Part shown: positions 63,399-64,000 of the stretch, one piece after another
How the letters are laid out: the number at the start of each line of letters is the position of its first letter
How positions within the stretch are numbered: position 1 is the first letter of the stretch
Assembly: GCA_017441585.1 (NCBI GenBank)
Contig: JAFRWW010000009.1
Span: 68,456 to 132,455 of the forward strand
Length of the DNA stretch: 64,000 nucleotides
Reading direction: 5' to 3'
Source of the DNA: Lachnospiraceae bacterium
GTDB lineage: Bacteria; Bacillota; Clostridia; Lachnospirales; Lachnospiraceae
The notes under the pieces: model-generated
Databases searched by the model: none
Told to the model about the DNA's origin: nothing
What the model saw: only the letters and a program-made list of their open reading frames with translations
Program-made: the position numbers and the translations under genes

Positions 63399-63842
63399 AT
63401 GGGACAGATCACAAAAAACAACAAGCGTGTTCTTGAAAGTTCAGACACCTATTCAGAAAAAGCCCTGACCGGACTTTTTGACAAATACACTTTCGCCAAA
63501 TATCTGTCCGAACTGATAGATTCCAAGCATATCAAAATAAAGGACATCATCCAGTTTTCCAACATCAGCAAGACATATATTTCAGATCTTCGCGATATGT
63601 CACAGAACAAACAGCCCGGCAGGAATAAACTGCTGGATCTGGCCCTGGGAATTCACGCCGATATGGATGAGACAAACCACCTTTTACGACTGGCAGGCTA
63701 TCATGAACTTGACTCCAGAGGAAGTACCCCGGACAGGATCATGATATGGGGACTGTCGCACAAAAAAACAGCCCTGGAAATACGCGAGGTTATCTGTGAA
63801 AACGGACACACGGAATTTGCCTTAAATACGGATGATGAATAA
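63399..63842 (+). CDS. HTH regulator of a HTH-kinase pair
   Basis: 147 residues. A helix-turn-helix region (about 30-100) with KTYISDLRDMSQNKQPGRNKLLDLALGIHADMDETNHLLRLAGY, the pattern of a small Clostridial HTH family in which a conserved P-G-R-x-K-L-L-x-L-A-x-G follows the recognition helix. The rest is a helical tail. These are usually found right before a protein-kinase-like gene, and here the next reading frame starts inside its stop region. GGAGGATAAT lies upstream of the ATG. Role unknown; an antitoxin or DNA-binding partner is possible. Confidence 0.75.
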   Translation: MGQITKNNKRVLESSDTYSEKALTGLFDKYTFAKYLSELIDSKHIKIKDIIQFSNISKTYISDLRDMSQNKQPGRNKLLDLALGIHADMDETNHLLRLAGYHELDSRGSTPDRIMIWGLSHKKTALEIREVICENGHTEFALNTDDE

Positions 63843-64000
63843 AACATACAGGATTTCCGAAAATACAGAATATGTGGTATCAGAAGATCTGACCAAAGAA
63901 TATCCTGAAAAGAAATACAGAACATATACTGCTACCACCGCCACAGATCCTAAACCCGTGATCATCAAGGAAATGGATGAAAAAAGGGCCGGGATCTATT
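63835..64000 (+). CDS. partial protein-kinase-like gene (N-terminus)
   Basis: Reads open from ATG 63835 (or 63832) to the edge: 55 residues beginning MNKTYRISENTEYVVSED and reaching KPVIIKEMDEKRAGIY. The VIIKE stretch resembles the ATP-binding Lys strand of a Ser/Thr kinase, followed by a helix start (KRAGIY). Its start overlaps the HTH gene stop, so translation is coupled. The rest lies outside the window. Confidence 0.55.
   Translation, partial: MNKTYRISENTEYVVSEDLTKEYPEKKYRTYTATTATDPKPVIIKEMDEKRAGIY

Overview
The window looks like chromosomal DNA of a low-to-mid GC anaerobic Firmicute, most probably a Lachnospiraceae member. The grounds are the protein families present (DUF4250, the 'endosialidase-like' 136-residue protein, DUF5050, the HTH-kinase pairs), sigma-A type promoters with 17-bp spacers, strong AGGAGG ribosome binding sites, a CIRCE heat-shock operator, and a non-mevalonate isoprenoid gene. 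I ran no search, so the taxonomic call is an inference. Nearly all genes lie on the minus strand, as expected for one replichore arm transcribed with replication.

Layout. 1-4.2 kb: a partial Cys-rich protein, DUF4250, clpB under a perfect CIRCE operator, and a divergent auxin-efflux-type carrier. 4.2-9.4 kb: a minus-strand group with an SGNH/MBOAT O-acyl-transfer pair, a TPM-domain protein, a zinc-ribbon membrane protein and a short orphan protein resembling the N-terminus of NHLM/HlyD secretion proteins. 9.4-12 kb: tRNA-Ser(CGA) with promoter and terminator, a possible degenerate RsbW-like protein, and an amino-acid ABC permease plus binding protein without an ATPase gene. 12-21.6 kb: clpC, endosialidase-like protein, radA, then four exopolysaccharide genes (a membrane-anchored WecG/TagA fusion, a polymerase-like protein, a flippase, a GT2) in one unbroken run. 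21.6-28.9 kb: a large acidic membrane protein, a zinc-ribbon/HTH protein, purEMND and deoB. 28.9-34.9 kb: a hybrid histidine kinase coupled to a DctP-type binding protein, divergent from a Tim44-like zinc-ribbon protein and an 8-oxoguanine glycosylase. 34.9-44.4 kb: an orphan response regulator, a CotH-like protein, engB, lon, clpX, clpP and tig, a proteostasis block. 44.4-52.8 kb: a long run carrying CYTH, DJ-1, pheA, DUF5050, folBK, folP, folC, pyrI, pyrB and a nitroreductase. 53-60.4 kb: a TetR regulator, a Cys-rich membrane protein, rlmB, mrnC, cysS, ispF and glycogen phosphorylase with a structured leader. 60.5-64 kb: two HTH-plus-kinase modules flanking an aldo/keto reductase.

Most of the window is core metabolism and protein quality control (four Clp/Lon ATPases plus ClpP and trigger factor). 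The most novel-looking parts are: the HTH + HipA-like kinase operon at 60.6-62.0 kb, with a nested 47-bp palindromic operator region just downstream of its promoter; the second HTH + kinase-like pair running off the right edge; the WecG/TagA domain fusion; the DctP/hybrid-kinase pair; the Cys-tailed IspF; and the structured leader of glycogen phosphorylase.
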